Assembly: GCA_002255065.1 (NCBI GenBank)
Contig: NJEF01000095.1
Location: 1 to 8,028, forward strand
Length of the DNA: 8,028 nt
Direction: 5' to 3'
Source: Desulfurococcales archaeon ex4484_204
Lineage (GTDB): Archaea; Thermoproteota; Thermoprotei_A; Sulfolobales; NBVN01
In this document: positions 1-5,068 of the stretch, one piece after another
Numbering within the stretch: the stretch's first letter is position 1
Layout of the letters: each line of letters starts with the position of its first letter
Notes under the pieces: model-generated
The model's database searches: none
What the model saw: the letters and a program-made list of their open reading frames with translations, nothing else
Told to the model about the DNA's origin: nothing
Translations under genes and position numbers: made by a program

Positions 1-179
1 GGTGGGTAAGGTGGGTAGGCCTGCTGGTAAGGCCCTCCCCTCTGAGGTACCTGCCCCTTCTGCTCCTCCTGGGGTTGCTGCTGCGGTGGCTGTAGTGGCT
101 GACCCCACCACGGAGGCGGCGGGTACCAATACTGCCACCACCAACCCCTCCTAAAGGCTCTCCTAAACCACCAAGCCAT
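1..179 (-). CDS. MAWW-type Trp/Pro/Gln-rich small protein, partial at left edge
   Basis: An open frame starts at ATG 179-177 and runs off the left edge after 59 codons with no stop. The product begins MAWWFRRAFRRGWWWQYW, so it has eight Trp in its first 25 residues plus several Arg. It then becomes Pro/Gln-rich (PPPP, QPPQQQP, QEEQ) and ends in a PYQQAYPPYP-like stretch. A ribosome site GGTGGT lies at 191-186, six bases before the ATG. The first four residues and the first twelve bases are identical to those of the two small genes upstream on the same strand, so I read it as a third member of the same group. There is no signal peptide or membrane helix in the visible part. I do not recognise a function. 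The low-complexity tail suggests a disordered or aggregating region. Translation of this frame is likely because of the ribosome site and the shared start. Confidence 0.6.
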   Translation of the reverse strand, partial: MAWWFRRAFRRGWWWQYWYPPPPWWGQPLQPPQQQPQEEQKGQVPQRGGPYQQAYPPYP

Positions 180-189
180 GTACTTACCA

Positions 190-234
190 CCTACATAAAT
201 ACGTCTTCAGAGGTATTAAGCTGGGTTATGTAGG
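190..234 (-). repeat. Bulged inverted repeat between two MAWW genes
   Basis: CCTACATAA (190-198) is the exact reverse complement of TTATGTAGG (226-234). Inside it, ATAC (199-202) pairs with GTAT (213-216), leaving an eight- to nine-base bulge on one side and a ten-base loop. The element fills the spacer between the stop of the 255-467 gene and the start of the partial gene at 179, and it ends against that gene's ribosome site. It could be an RNA hairpin in the minus-strand leader or a protein-binding operator; the sequence does not decide between them. Confidence 0.45.
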
Positions 235-235
235 G

Positions 236-241
236 AAAAAA
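236..241 (-). terminator. Oligo-T tract after the 70-residue MAWW gene
   Basis: Six T in a row on the minus strand lie 13 bases beyond the stop codon of the 255-467 gene. Archaeal RNA polymerase commonly terminates at short U runs without a hairpin, so this is a plausible terminator. If it works, the partial gene at 1-179 needs its own promoter. A weak TATA-like candidate is TTAATAC on the minus strand at about 219-213. Confidence 0.4.
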
Positions 242-254
242 GCTGTTTGATTTC

Positions 255-467
255 CTACTGTGCTGGCTTAACCGCTTCGTAAGCCTTCGTTAGGGACTCG
301 AAGGTCTTCTTCCAGGTCTCCAGGAACGCCTTATACGTCTCCACGTAGAGCATCATGTAGTAGTAGCTAGCCATCCACGAGTACGTAGCCCACATTAGGT
401 ACGTCGGGTCCGGCACGCCCCAGTAGGGGTACGGGTACGTAGGTGGGTACCAGCCCCACCAAGCCAT
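255..467 (-). CDS. MAWW-type Trp/Tyr-rich small protein (70 aa), function unknown
   Basis: The product has 70 residues. The N-terminal half is aromatic and Pro-rich (MAWWGWYPPTYPYPYWG, later SYYYMMLY), with 12 Tyr and 7 Trp overall. The last 30 residues or so look like an amphipathic helix rich in Lys, Glu, Thr and Phe, ending VKPAQ. I chose ATG 467-465 rather than the in-frame ATG at 500. It gives the MAWW start shared with both neighbours, and it lies two bases after the stop of the upstream gene. A GGTGGT ribosome site is formed by the last Trp-Trp codons of that gene. The close spacing implies translational coupling and a shared job with the 94-residue protein. There is no signal peptide, Cys or recognisable catalytic motif. 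The helical tail could be a dimerisation or partner-binding part, which is inference. Confidence 0.65.
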   Translation of the reverse strand: MAWWGWYPPTYPYPYWGVPDPTYLMWATYSWMASYYYMMLYVETYKAFLETWKKTFESLTKAYEAVKPAQ

Positions 468-469
468 AT

Positions 470-754
470 CTACCACCACGTGTAGGGGTATGCCGGCCAC
501 GGGCTCGGGTAGTAGTACGTTGGCGGCCTCAGCCAGCTACCGTAGCCCCACGGGTACCACGGTGCGTACCAAGGCCCTCCGTAACCCCAGTACATCCATC
601 CAGGCATGCCGAATAGGCTCCAGCATGCCCCTCTACCGAAGACCCATCCAGGCCTCTGCCACGGGGGTAGGTAGCTGAAAGGTCCTCTACCAGGCCAGGG
701 GCCTAGCCAGCCTCCTCTACCCCAGCCTCCTCTAGGACCTCCCCACCAAGCCAT
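470..754 (-). CDS. MAWW-type Gly/Trp/Pro/Tyr-rich protein (94 aa), function unknown
   Basis: Of 94 residues, about 20 are Gly, 17 Trp, 17 Pro and 11 Tyr, roughly two thirds of the chain. The first third is GGW/GRGG-like. A more ordinary-looking core carries PFSYLPPWQRPGW followed by the only Cys (GRGACW). The tail is a run of PWY, YPWG and PYTWW elements. The start ATG (754-752) follows a good ribosome site GGTGAG (766-761) at six bases. The composition recalls the small Gly/Trp/Arg-rich archaeal proteins grouped as DUF5320, and the LPPWQRPGW core has that flavour, but I cannot confirm membership. It is the first gene of a tight minus-strand cluster with the 255-467 gene. There is no signal peptide. 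Function is unknown; roles in metal cofactor handling or in forming an assembly are only guesses. Confidence 0.65.
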   Translation of the reverse strand: MAWWGGPRGGWGRGGWLGPWPGRGPFSYLPPWQRPGWVFGRGACWSLFGMPGWMYWGYGGPWYAPWYPWGYGSWLRPPTYYYPSPWPAYPYTWW

Positions 755-771
755 ACCTATCTCACCAATTC

Positions 772-785
772 TGTGCTATAGCACA
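772..785. promoter_or_regulatory. Perfect 14-base palindrome upstream of the MAWW gene cluster
   Basis: TGTGCTATAGCACA is its own reverse complement. It lies between a T/A-rich TATA-like stretch (minus strand, about 796-785) and the ribosome site of the first MAWW gene (766-761). Overlapping the expected transcription start, it would suit a repressor operator. No regulator gene is visible to pair it with. Confidence 0.45.
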
Positions 786-796
786 AAAATTAATAA
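785..796 (-). terminator. T-rich stretch after the surface protein gene, possibly also the TATA box of the MAWW cluster
   Basis: On the minus strand TTATTAATTTTT follows the stop of the 818-2503 gene by about 20 bases and ends in five T, which fits an archaeal oligo-T terminator. The same A/T-rich bases are about 37 bases ahead of the ATG at 754, so they could also serve as the TATA box of the next unit. The two roles cannot be separated by eye. Confidence 0.4.
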
Positions 797-817
797 GCTT
801 TGCCCTCCTTAAGCTCT

Positions 818-2503
818 CTACCTCCTCCTAGCAATAGCTACCGCCGCCACAATAGCTGCAGCAACTATGACCGCAGCAGCTATTACTGCCCACGTAGGTA
901 CAGCGGGGACCTCCCTAACGACCTCCGAGGTAACGGTCCTCGTTAACTCCTTAGTAACGGTTACCTTCTGGGTCGCCGTGGTAGTCATCGTCGCGGTTAC
1001 GGTCGTTGGGGCTGGGGAGGTCTTAACAACCGTTACGGTCTTCGTTACCTCCTTAGTCACCGTTACCGTGCTGGTAGTTGCTGTAGGTGTCCCTGTTGCT
1101 GGGCTACTCGTAGTCTGGGTTGGCTTAGTAGCTCCCACCACCTTAACGCCTACCTCCCCAAGCCTCGATACCGAGGTCTCCTTAACGCCTACCTCGACCC
1201 TAGCTCCCCCTAGGGAGGCACCCTTAACGAGCACCTCCTTAGGTATTGGGTTACCCATACCCGCGAACTCCATGAACGAGAACTGCCTCGACAGCTTAAC
1301 TAGGTAGTTGGATAGCTCTAGTAGGGATGCCTTAGCTACATCCTCGGGGGACCCCTTAGCCTCGGGGTTCACCATCCTACCACTATCAGCTGTTACCGAG
1401 ACTACTGCGTGGGTTCCGTTAAGGCCTACCAGCACCTTAGCGGTGCTCTCGTACGGGTATACATGCACTAGCTTAGGCTTCTCAATAGGTGTCTGTTGAA
1501 GCGCCATCGACATAGGCATGAAGGGGGACGGCTGCTCGCCGACCCTAAGCTTCGTTAGCGGGGTGAGCACCAAACCCATTACGAGCTTACCTAGCACACC
1601 CCCGCACTTACTCGAGTACTCCTCGTACCCGGGTAGGTCGCCGCTCATGTCCAGCTTGGAGCTTATGCTGAACTTGATTAGGGACCCGTTGCTGGCGGTG
1701 CTAGTAGCGTTAAAGCCCATATCGAGCTCGTAAAAGCCCCCTAGCTCCATGAAGCCTTCACTAATACATGACTTAGCCCTATCAGCGTCTGTGGGGAGTA
1801 TGAGGCCCTCCTCGAGGAGCTGGTTAATGAGGTCGTTAATGGATAGCTCCGCGGAGCCCTTAACGCTGTAGCCCCCTCCCTCCCTAGCTATGGTGAGGGA
1901 CTTAACCCTTAAGTACTTAACACCTAGGCTGCTGAGGTTGCTGTTTATTACTGGGGCTACGTCGACACCCACGAGGGTTTCAGGGATGGTTAGGTTCTTA
2001 GCGCTGATCAAGGCGTTGAACTCCACTTCAGCTCCATCCTTAGTGATCGTTACTAGGAACTCCTTAACGGTGAAGTGGAGGTACGTGGTCTCGTTACCTG
2101 CCACCCCCTCGAAGTCTAGAGTGAAGGTCCCTCCAGCCCTTGAGTAGCCGCCCTCCCTGCTGCTCTCGAACTTCACGAGGGCATTAGTTGCCATCGAAGC
2201 GTTAGATACTTTACCAGCACCACCCGATATGTTCAGCTCCCCGCCGCCGGTAAGCTCCGTTACAACCCTGTTCTCGCTACCCTTACTCACGTACTCCACC
2301 GATATGTTGCCGCTGCCCGAGACCTCCTTACCTAGCGGTGAAGTAGCTGTTAGGTTGTAGAGAACCCTAATACTGCCATCGGGGTACACCACCACACCCA
2401 TCGAGGGGGATATCTTAGGTAGCGGCTGAGCCATAGCTAGAGCTACCGGGGATACTAGGGCAGCTAAGACCGCGATAGCGACTACCCTAATCACCTTAAC
2501 CAC
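818..2503 (-). CDS. Secreted, C-terminally membrane-anchored surface protein with Thr-rich stalk (561 aa)
   Basis: The N-terminus is a clear signal peptide (VKVIRVVAIAVLAALVSPVALAMAQ). The first 450 residues or so form an extracellular region rich in Gly, Ser and beta-type sequence. I count ten N-X-S/T sequons in it (for example YNLT, GNIS, LNIS, SNAS, FNAT), suggesting N-glycosylation. Residues of about 455-530 are a Thr/Val-rich stalk with two copies of a VTVTKE(V/L)T(K/R)TVT unit. A single hydrophobic helix (about 537-557) and the stop-transfer end ARRR then anchor it. This is the usual layout of archaeal S-layer-associated or surface proteins. The ectodomain family is not one I recognise; YPDGSIRV near residue 41 is the most distinctive string. 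Only two Cys are visible, both in the middle of the ectodomain (SCISEGF and SKCGG). The start is GTG 2503-2501, about 28 bases from the TATA centre, consistent with leaderless translation. It is divergent from the CO operon and may share its control region. Confidence 0.85.
   Translation of the reverse strand: MVKVIRVVAIAVLAALVSPVALAMAQPLPKISPSMGVVVYPDGSIRVLYNLTATSPLGKEVSGSGNISVEYVSKGSENRVVTELTGGGELNISGGAGKVSNASMATNALVKFESSREGGYSRAGGTFTLDFEGVAGNETTYLHFTVKEFLVTITKDGAEVEFNALISAKNLTIPETLVGVDVAPVINSNLSSLGVKYLRVKSLTIAREGGGYSVKGSAELSINDLINQLLEEGLILPTDADRAKSCISEGFMELGGFYELDMGFNATSTASNGSLIKFSISSKLDMSGDLPGYEEYSSKCGGVLGKLVMGLVLTPLTKLRVGEQPSPFMPMSMALQQTPIEKPKLVHVYPYESTAKVLVGLNGTHAVVSVTADSGRMVNPEAKGSPEDVAKASLLELSNYLVKLSRQFSFMEFAGMGNPIPKEVLVKGASLGGARVEVGVKETSVSRLGEVGVKVVGATKPTQTTSSPATGTPTATTSTVTVTKEVTKTVTVVKTSPAPTTVTATMTTTATQKVTVTKELTRTVTSEVVREVPAVPTWAVIAAAVIVAAAIVAAVAIARRR
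931..1069 (-). repeat. Imperfect direct repeat encoding the Thr-rich stalk units
   Basis: Bases 931-967 and 1033-1069 match at about 31 of 37 positions. They encode the two VTVTKE(V/L)T(K/R)TVT units of the surface protein stalk. The intervening bases encode a Thr/Pro linker. This looks like a short internal duplication within a coding sequence. Confidence 0.6.
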
Positions 2504-2526
2504 CGCCTACCCTAGTACTGAGGGGG

Positions 2527-2534
2527 TTTAAATA
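2527..2534 (-). promoter_or_regulatory. TATA box of the surface protein gene
   Basis: TATTTAAA on the minus strand is centred about 28 bases upstream of GTG 2503. That is the usual archaeal distance from TATA centre to transcription start, so the mRNA is probably leaderless. This fits the lack of a convincing ribosome site before the GTG. Confidence 0.55.
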
Positions 2535-2591
2535 GTATTGCAAGCCCTACATACTTAGGCTTGCCTAAGGCTCTAGGAGCGGTTTATGAGG

Positions 2592-2615
2592 CCGTGTTCG
2601 AGTATTCGAACACGG
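2592..2615. promoter_or_regulatory. Candidate operator: perfect 10+10 inverted repeat upstream of the CO operon
   Basis: CCGTGTTCGA (2592-2601) and TCGAACACGG (2606-2615) are exact reverse complements separated by GTAT. The dyad ends nine bases before the cooF TATA box and lies in the 147-base spacer between divergent genes. This position suits a dimeric activator, for example one that senses CO. CO operons in other organisms are controlled by such regulators (CooA and RcoM in bacteria, CorQR in Thermococcus). Which protein binds here is unknown, and no regulator gene lies in the window. Confidence 0.6.
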
Positions 2616-2624
2616 ATTCCTTAA

Positions 2625-2632
2625 TTTAAATA
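2625..2632 (+). promoter_or_regulatory. TATA box of the CO dehydrogenase operon
   Basis: TTTAAATA on the plus strand is centred about 22-23 bases before GTG 2651. The region just upstream (TTAA) is A/T-rich. The spacing puts the transcription start at or a few bases beyond the cooF start codon, suggesting a leaderless or near-leaderless mRNA. The same octamer occurs at 2527-2534 for the divergent gene. Confidence 0.6.
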
Positions 2633-2650
2633 CCTGCGTAAGTTACTGGG

Positions 2651-3307
2651 GTGTTGTTAACGACTGTAGGACCTGCTCTCTTACCCCCTAAGGAGCTGGA
2701 AAGCGCCGTCATATTCATAGACCCTGAGAAGTGCATGGGTTGTAGGAGCTGCGAGATCGCCTGCGCTGTAGAGCACTCGGTTAGTAAGGACCTGTACGGG
2801 GCCGTTATGGAGTCCCCCAAGCCTAGGGCTAGGGTTAGGGTTGCTGTAGCCGACCTATTCAATGTCCCGATGAGGTGCCAGCACTGTAAGGACGCTCCAT
2901 GCATGAACATCTGCCCCACTAAGGCCCTGTACAGGAGCGATGAGGGCTTCGTGATCCTTAGCCCGGAGAAGTGCATTGGGTGCTTAATGTGCACCCTGGC
3001 ATGCCCGTTCGGCCACCCCAGGTACAGCCCCGAGACCAAGACCATACTTAAGTGCGACTTCTGCATAGGCAGGGTTAGGGAGGGCAGGCTGCCGGCATGC
3101 GTTGAGGCATGCCCTACAGGTGCTTTAAGGTATGGGAGGCTCGACGAGATCCTCGAGGAGGTTGCTAGGGAGAAGGCTAAGCAGTTGATAAGCGGTATGG
3201 CGGCTCCCGGGATTGTTTACGTTAAGCCCGTTACCGAGGTTAAGGCGGCACCCCCACCTAAACCCCTCGACATCTACGCTAAGTACTCCCCAGTTTCATG
3301 GAGGTGA
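2651..3307 (+). CDS. cooF: CooF-type iron-sulfur electron transfer protein of CO dehydrogenase (four 4Fe-4S clusters)
   Basis: This 218-residue polyferredoxin of the HycB/DmsB/CooF type takes electrons from CooS and passes them to the membrane hydrogenase. Four Cys sets are visible: C28-x2-C-x2-C-x3-C38, C76-x2-C-x4-C-x3-C88, C108-x2-C-x2-C-x3-C118, and C135-x2-C-x11-C-x3-C154. Together they make four cubane clusters in the pseudo-twofold arrangement of the family. There is no signal peptide, so it is cytoplasmic. A Pro-rich tail (KAAPPPKPLDIYAKYSP) follows the ferredoxin body. The start is GTG 2651, with no strong ribosome site but a TATA box at the right distance for leaderless translation. 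TTG 2654 is an alternative, and the first cluster motif begins only at residue 28. It is the first gene of the operon and ends five bases before cooS. It is slightly longer than the roughly 190-residue Rhodospirillum CooF. Confidence 0.92.
   Translation: MLLTTVGPALLPPKELESAVIFIDPEKCMGCRSCEIACAVEHSVSKDLYGAVMESPKPRARVRVAVADLFNVPMRCQHCKDAPCMNICPTKALYRSDEGFVILSPEKCIGCLMCTLACPFGHPRYSPETKTILKCDFCIGRVREGRLPACVEACPTGALRYGRLDEILEEVAREKAKQLISGMAAPGIVYVKPVTEVKAAPPPKPLDIYAKYSPVSWR
3300..3307 (+). promoter_or_regulatory. Strong ribosome binding site of cooS
   Basis: GGAGGTGA matches the archaeal 16S anti-Shine-Dalgarno fully. It overlaps the stop codon of cooF and sits five bases before GTG 3313. It fixes the cooS start and suggests translational coupling of cooF and cooS. 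Confidence 0.8.
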
Positions 3308-3312
3308 CCTAG

Positions 3313-4428
3313 GTGGCTAAGAGGTATGAGTACCTAAGGTTTAGGCTCCCCACGAAGCAGGTATCAATAACCCCCGGGGTTAGTGACCTCCTAGAGAAGG
3401 CTGAGGAGGAGGGTATTAAGACAGCGTGGCATAGGTGGCTGGAGCAGCAGCCCCAGTGCGGGTTCGGGCTGCTAGGGGTTTGCTGCAGGAACTGCAACAT
3501 GGGTCCGTGCCGCATCGACCCCTTCGGCTACGGGCCTACTAGGGGTACTTGCGGTGCTACGGCGGACACCATAGTTGCTAGGAACCTCTTAAGGATGATA
3601 GCTGCTGGTGCTGCAGCCCACAGCGACCACGCTAGGGACATCGTTAGGGTGTTAAGGCTCCTAGCTGAGGGCAGGGCGCCGGGGTACAGGATCACCGACT
3701 CGGAGAAGTTGAGGAGTGTTGCTACATCCCTGGGCGTGCCTGTTGAGGGCAGGGATGACATGGAGATACTTAAGGACGTCCTCCCAATACTTGAGGGTGA
3801 GTTCGGTAAGCCCAATGAGGGCCCGCTGAAGCTCCTTGAGGCGCTAGCGCCTAAGAAGAGGGTTAAGGTGTGGGAGAAGCTCGGCGTAGTTCCTAGAGCT
3901 ATAGATAGGGAGATATGTGAGTGCATGCACAGGACCCACGTAGGGGTTGACGCGGACCCCACGAGCCTCCTCCTCCACGGGGTTAGGACAGCTTTAAGCG
4001 ATGGGTGGAGCGGCTCGATGATGGCTACCCTCCTAAGCGACATACTGTTCGGGACGCCTAAACCCATTAAGGCGGTGGCTAACCTAGGGGTTCTTAAGGA
4101 GGAGTCCGTTAACATAGTTGTCCACGGCCACAACCCCGTCCTCTCAATGAAGGTCGTTGAGGCGGCCATGTCGGATGAGATGCTGGACTACGCTAAGCAG
4201 TTCGGCGCTAGGGGGGTTAACGTAGTGGGTATGTGCTGCACCGGCAACGAGATCCTGATGCGTTTAGGGGTCCCGATAGCTGGGAACATGTTGATGCAGG
4301 AGCTAGCGATAATTACGGGCGCTGTTGAGGCGATGGTCGTCGACTACCAGTGCGTAATGCCTGCAGTGGTTGATGTAGCTGGGTGCTACCACCTGGGTTC
4401 AGTGTTGAGGCGATACTTAACGCTTTAG
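3313..4428 (+). CDS. cooS: Ni-Fe CO dehydrogenase catalytic subunit CooS, N-terminal part (frameshifted)
   Basis: This encodes the N-terminal 360 residues or so of a monofunctional Ni-CODH, which oxidises CO to CO2 in the cytoplasm. C49, C57, C58, C61, C66 and C80 match the D- and B-cluster ligands of the Carboxydothermus enzyme with a constant offset of ten. Three C-cluster ligands follow: His in HGHNP (about H271), the second Cys of MCCTGNE (C309), and C347 in DYQCVMP. Start GTG 3313 has an excellent ribosome site. After AGCYH (codon ending 4392) the frame loses homology and stops at TAG 4426-4428. The normal continuation appears in another frame from about 4392, minus roughly 58 codons. 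Alone, this fragment lacks Cys ligands needed for the C-cluster and could not be active. In the proton/water channel region I see HSDHARDIVR, where some CODHs have four spaced His. Confidence 0.9.
   Translation: MAKRYEYLRFRLPTKQVSITPGVSDLLEKAEEEGIKTAWHRWLEQQPQCGFGLLGVCCRNCNMGPCRIDPFGYGPTRGTCGATADTIVARNLLRMIAAGAAAHSDHARDIVRVLRLLAEGRAPGYRITDSEKLRSVATSLGVPVEGRDDMEILKDVLPILEGEFGKPNEGPLKLLEALAPKKRVKVWEKLGVVPRAIDREICECMHRTHVGVDADPTSLLLHGVRTALSDGWSGSMMATLLSDILFGTPKPIKAVANLGVLKEESVNIVVHGHNPVLSMKVVEAAMSDEMLDYAKQFGARGVNVVGMCCTGNEILMRLGVPIAGNMLMQELAIITGAVEAMVVDYQCVMPAVVDVAGCYHLGSVLRRYLTL
4381..4400 (+). other. Frameshift/deletion junction within cooS
   Basis: Reading frame one gives AGCYH up to 4392, and the other frame gives PPGFSVEAI from 4389. 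Both are conserved CooS stretches. They are normally about 60 residues apart, but here they meet directly in a different phase. The Cys-to-Cys spacing from YQC (4351) to VGC (4500) is 149 bases. From the Carboxydothermus CooSII spacing of 113 codons, less five codons for a shorter loop, about 324 bases are expected. The deficit is about 175 bases, and the phase change requires a loss of 3n+1 bases, which agrees. No slippery heptamer is present. Confidence 0.75.
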
Positions 4429-5048
4429 GAGGCACCCTAGACCCCCTGATCAGCGCTTTAAGGGATGGAACGGTTAAGGGCATCGTAGGGATAGTTGGCT
4501 GCGTTAACCCGAAGGTAAGGCATAACTACAGCCACGTAACCCTGAGCAGGAGACTGATAGAGAACGACATACTGGTTGTAGGGACGGGCTGCTGGGCTAT
4601 AGCTGCGGCAATGCACGGCCTCCTAAGCCCTGAGGCAGCTAAGAACGCCGGCCCAGGGCTTAGGAAGGTGTGCGAGTCCTTAGGGATACCTCCGTGCCTC
4701 CACATGGGTAGCTGCGTTGACTGCACCAGGATCTTAATAGCCCTTAAAGCCCTCTCCGAAGCGCTGGGCGTCGATATATCTGACCTACCGGCTGCTGGGT
4801 CAGCGCCTGAGTGGATGAGCGAGAAGGCTGTAAGCATAGGTACGTACTTCCTAGCGTCAGGGGTCTTCACGCACCTGGGCACTATACCCCCGGTGATGGG
4901 GAGCCCTAAGGTAGTGAAGCTCCTAACTGAGGACATCGAGGACTTAATAGGCGGTAGGTTCTACGTGGAGCCCGACCCCGAGAAGGCTGCTGAAACGATC
5001 ATCGAGGTAATCATGGAGAAGCGGAGGAGGCTTAACTGGCCTGTGTGA
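4383..5048 (+). CDS. cooS: Ni-Fe CO dehydrogenase catalytic subunit CooS, C-terminal part (out of frame with the N-terminal part)
   Basis: This frame carries the last third of CooS. It begins GFSVEAILNALGG and includes the remaining three C-cluster Cys ligands: VGCVNPK (Cys codon 4500), GTGCWA (4590) and HMGSCVD (4713). It also has the SAPEWMSEKAVSIGT motif holding the conserved acid-base Lys, and the usual C-terminal PEKAAETIIEVIMEKRR. GTG 4383 is the first possible start, but it has no ribosome site and lies inside the upstream frame, so independent translation is doubtful. A GGAGG at 4428-4432 just after the upstream stop has no ATG, GTG or TTG at a useful distance. No other stop or defect is seen, so the break is recent or artefactual. 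Joined to the 3313-4392 part, the protein would be about 580 residues, against some 636 for the family. It is followed 20 bases later by cooC. Confidence 0.85.
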   Translation: MLPPGFSVEAILNALGGTLDPLISALRDGTVKGIVGIVGCVNPKVRHNYSHVTLSRRLIENDILVVGTGCWAIAAAMHGLLSPEAAKNAGPGLRKVCESLGIPPCLHMGSCVDCTRILIALKALSEALGVDISDLPAAGSAPEWMSEKAVSIGTYFLASGVFTHLGTIPPVMGSPKVVKLLTEDIEDLIGGRFYVEPDPEKAAETIIEVIMEKRRRLNWPV

Positions 5049-5068
5049 GAGGGTTAGTAGGGGTATAG

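Noticed and set aside
468..500. An upstream ATG at 500 that would extend the 70-residue MAWW protein by 11 residues.
   Set aside because: It overlaps the upstream gene and lacks the shared MAWW start. The ATG at 467 has a ribosome site and follows the previous stop by two bases.
931..1069. Possible CRISPR-like spaced repeats.
   Set aside because: There are only two imperfect copies, in frame within a coding Thr-rich stalk.
867..1307. Plus-strand frame with repeated TVTV-like residues opposite the surface protein stalk.
   Set aside because: It mirrors the repetitive Thr codons of the minus-strand stalk. It has no ribosome site, and the minus-strand gene has a signal peptide and anchor that prove its frame.
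2586..2624. A 12-codon ATG-to-TAA frame spanning the operator dyad, possibly a leader peptide.
   Set aside because: It has no ribosome site and lies upstream of the cooF TATA box, so it would not be on the operon transcript.
3528..4169. Long minus-strand open frame of 213 codons opposite cooS.
   Set aside because: It is the shadow of a strongly conserved gene. Its composition is not protein-like for a known family, and it has no ribosome site or promoter.
4386..4400. Programmed minus-one frameshift joining the two cooS frames.
   Set aside because: No slippery heptamer is present, and a conserved segment of about 58 codons is missing at the same point, which frameshifting cannot explain.
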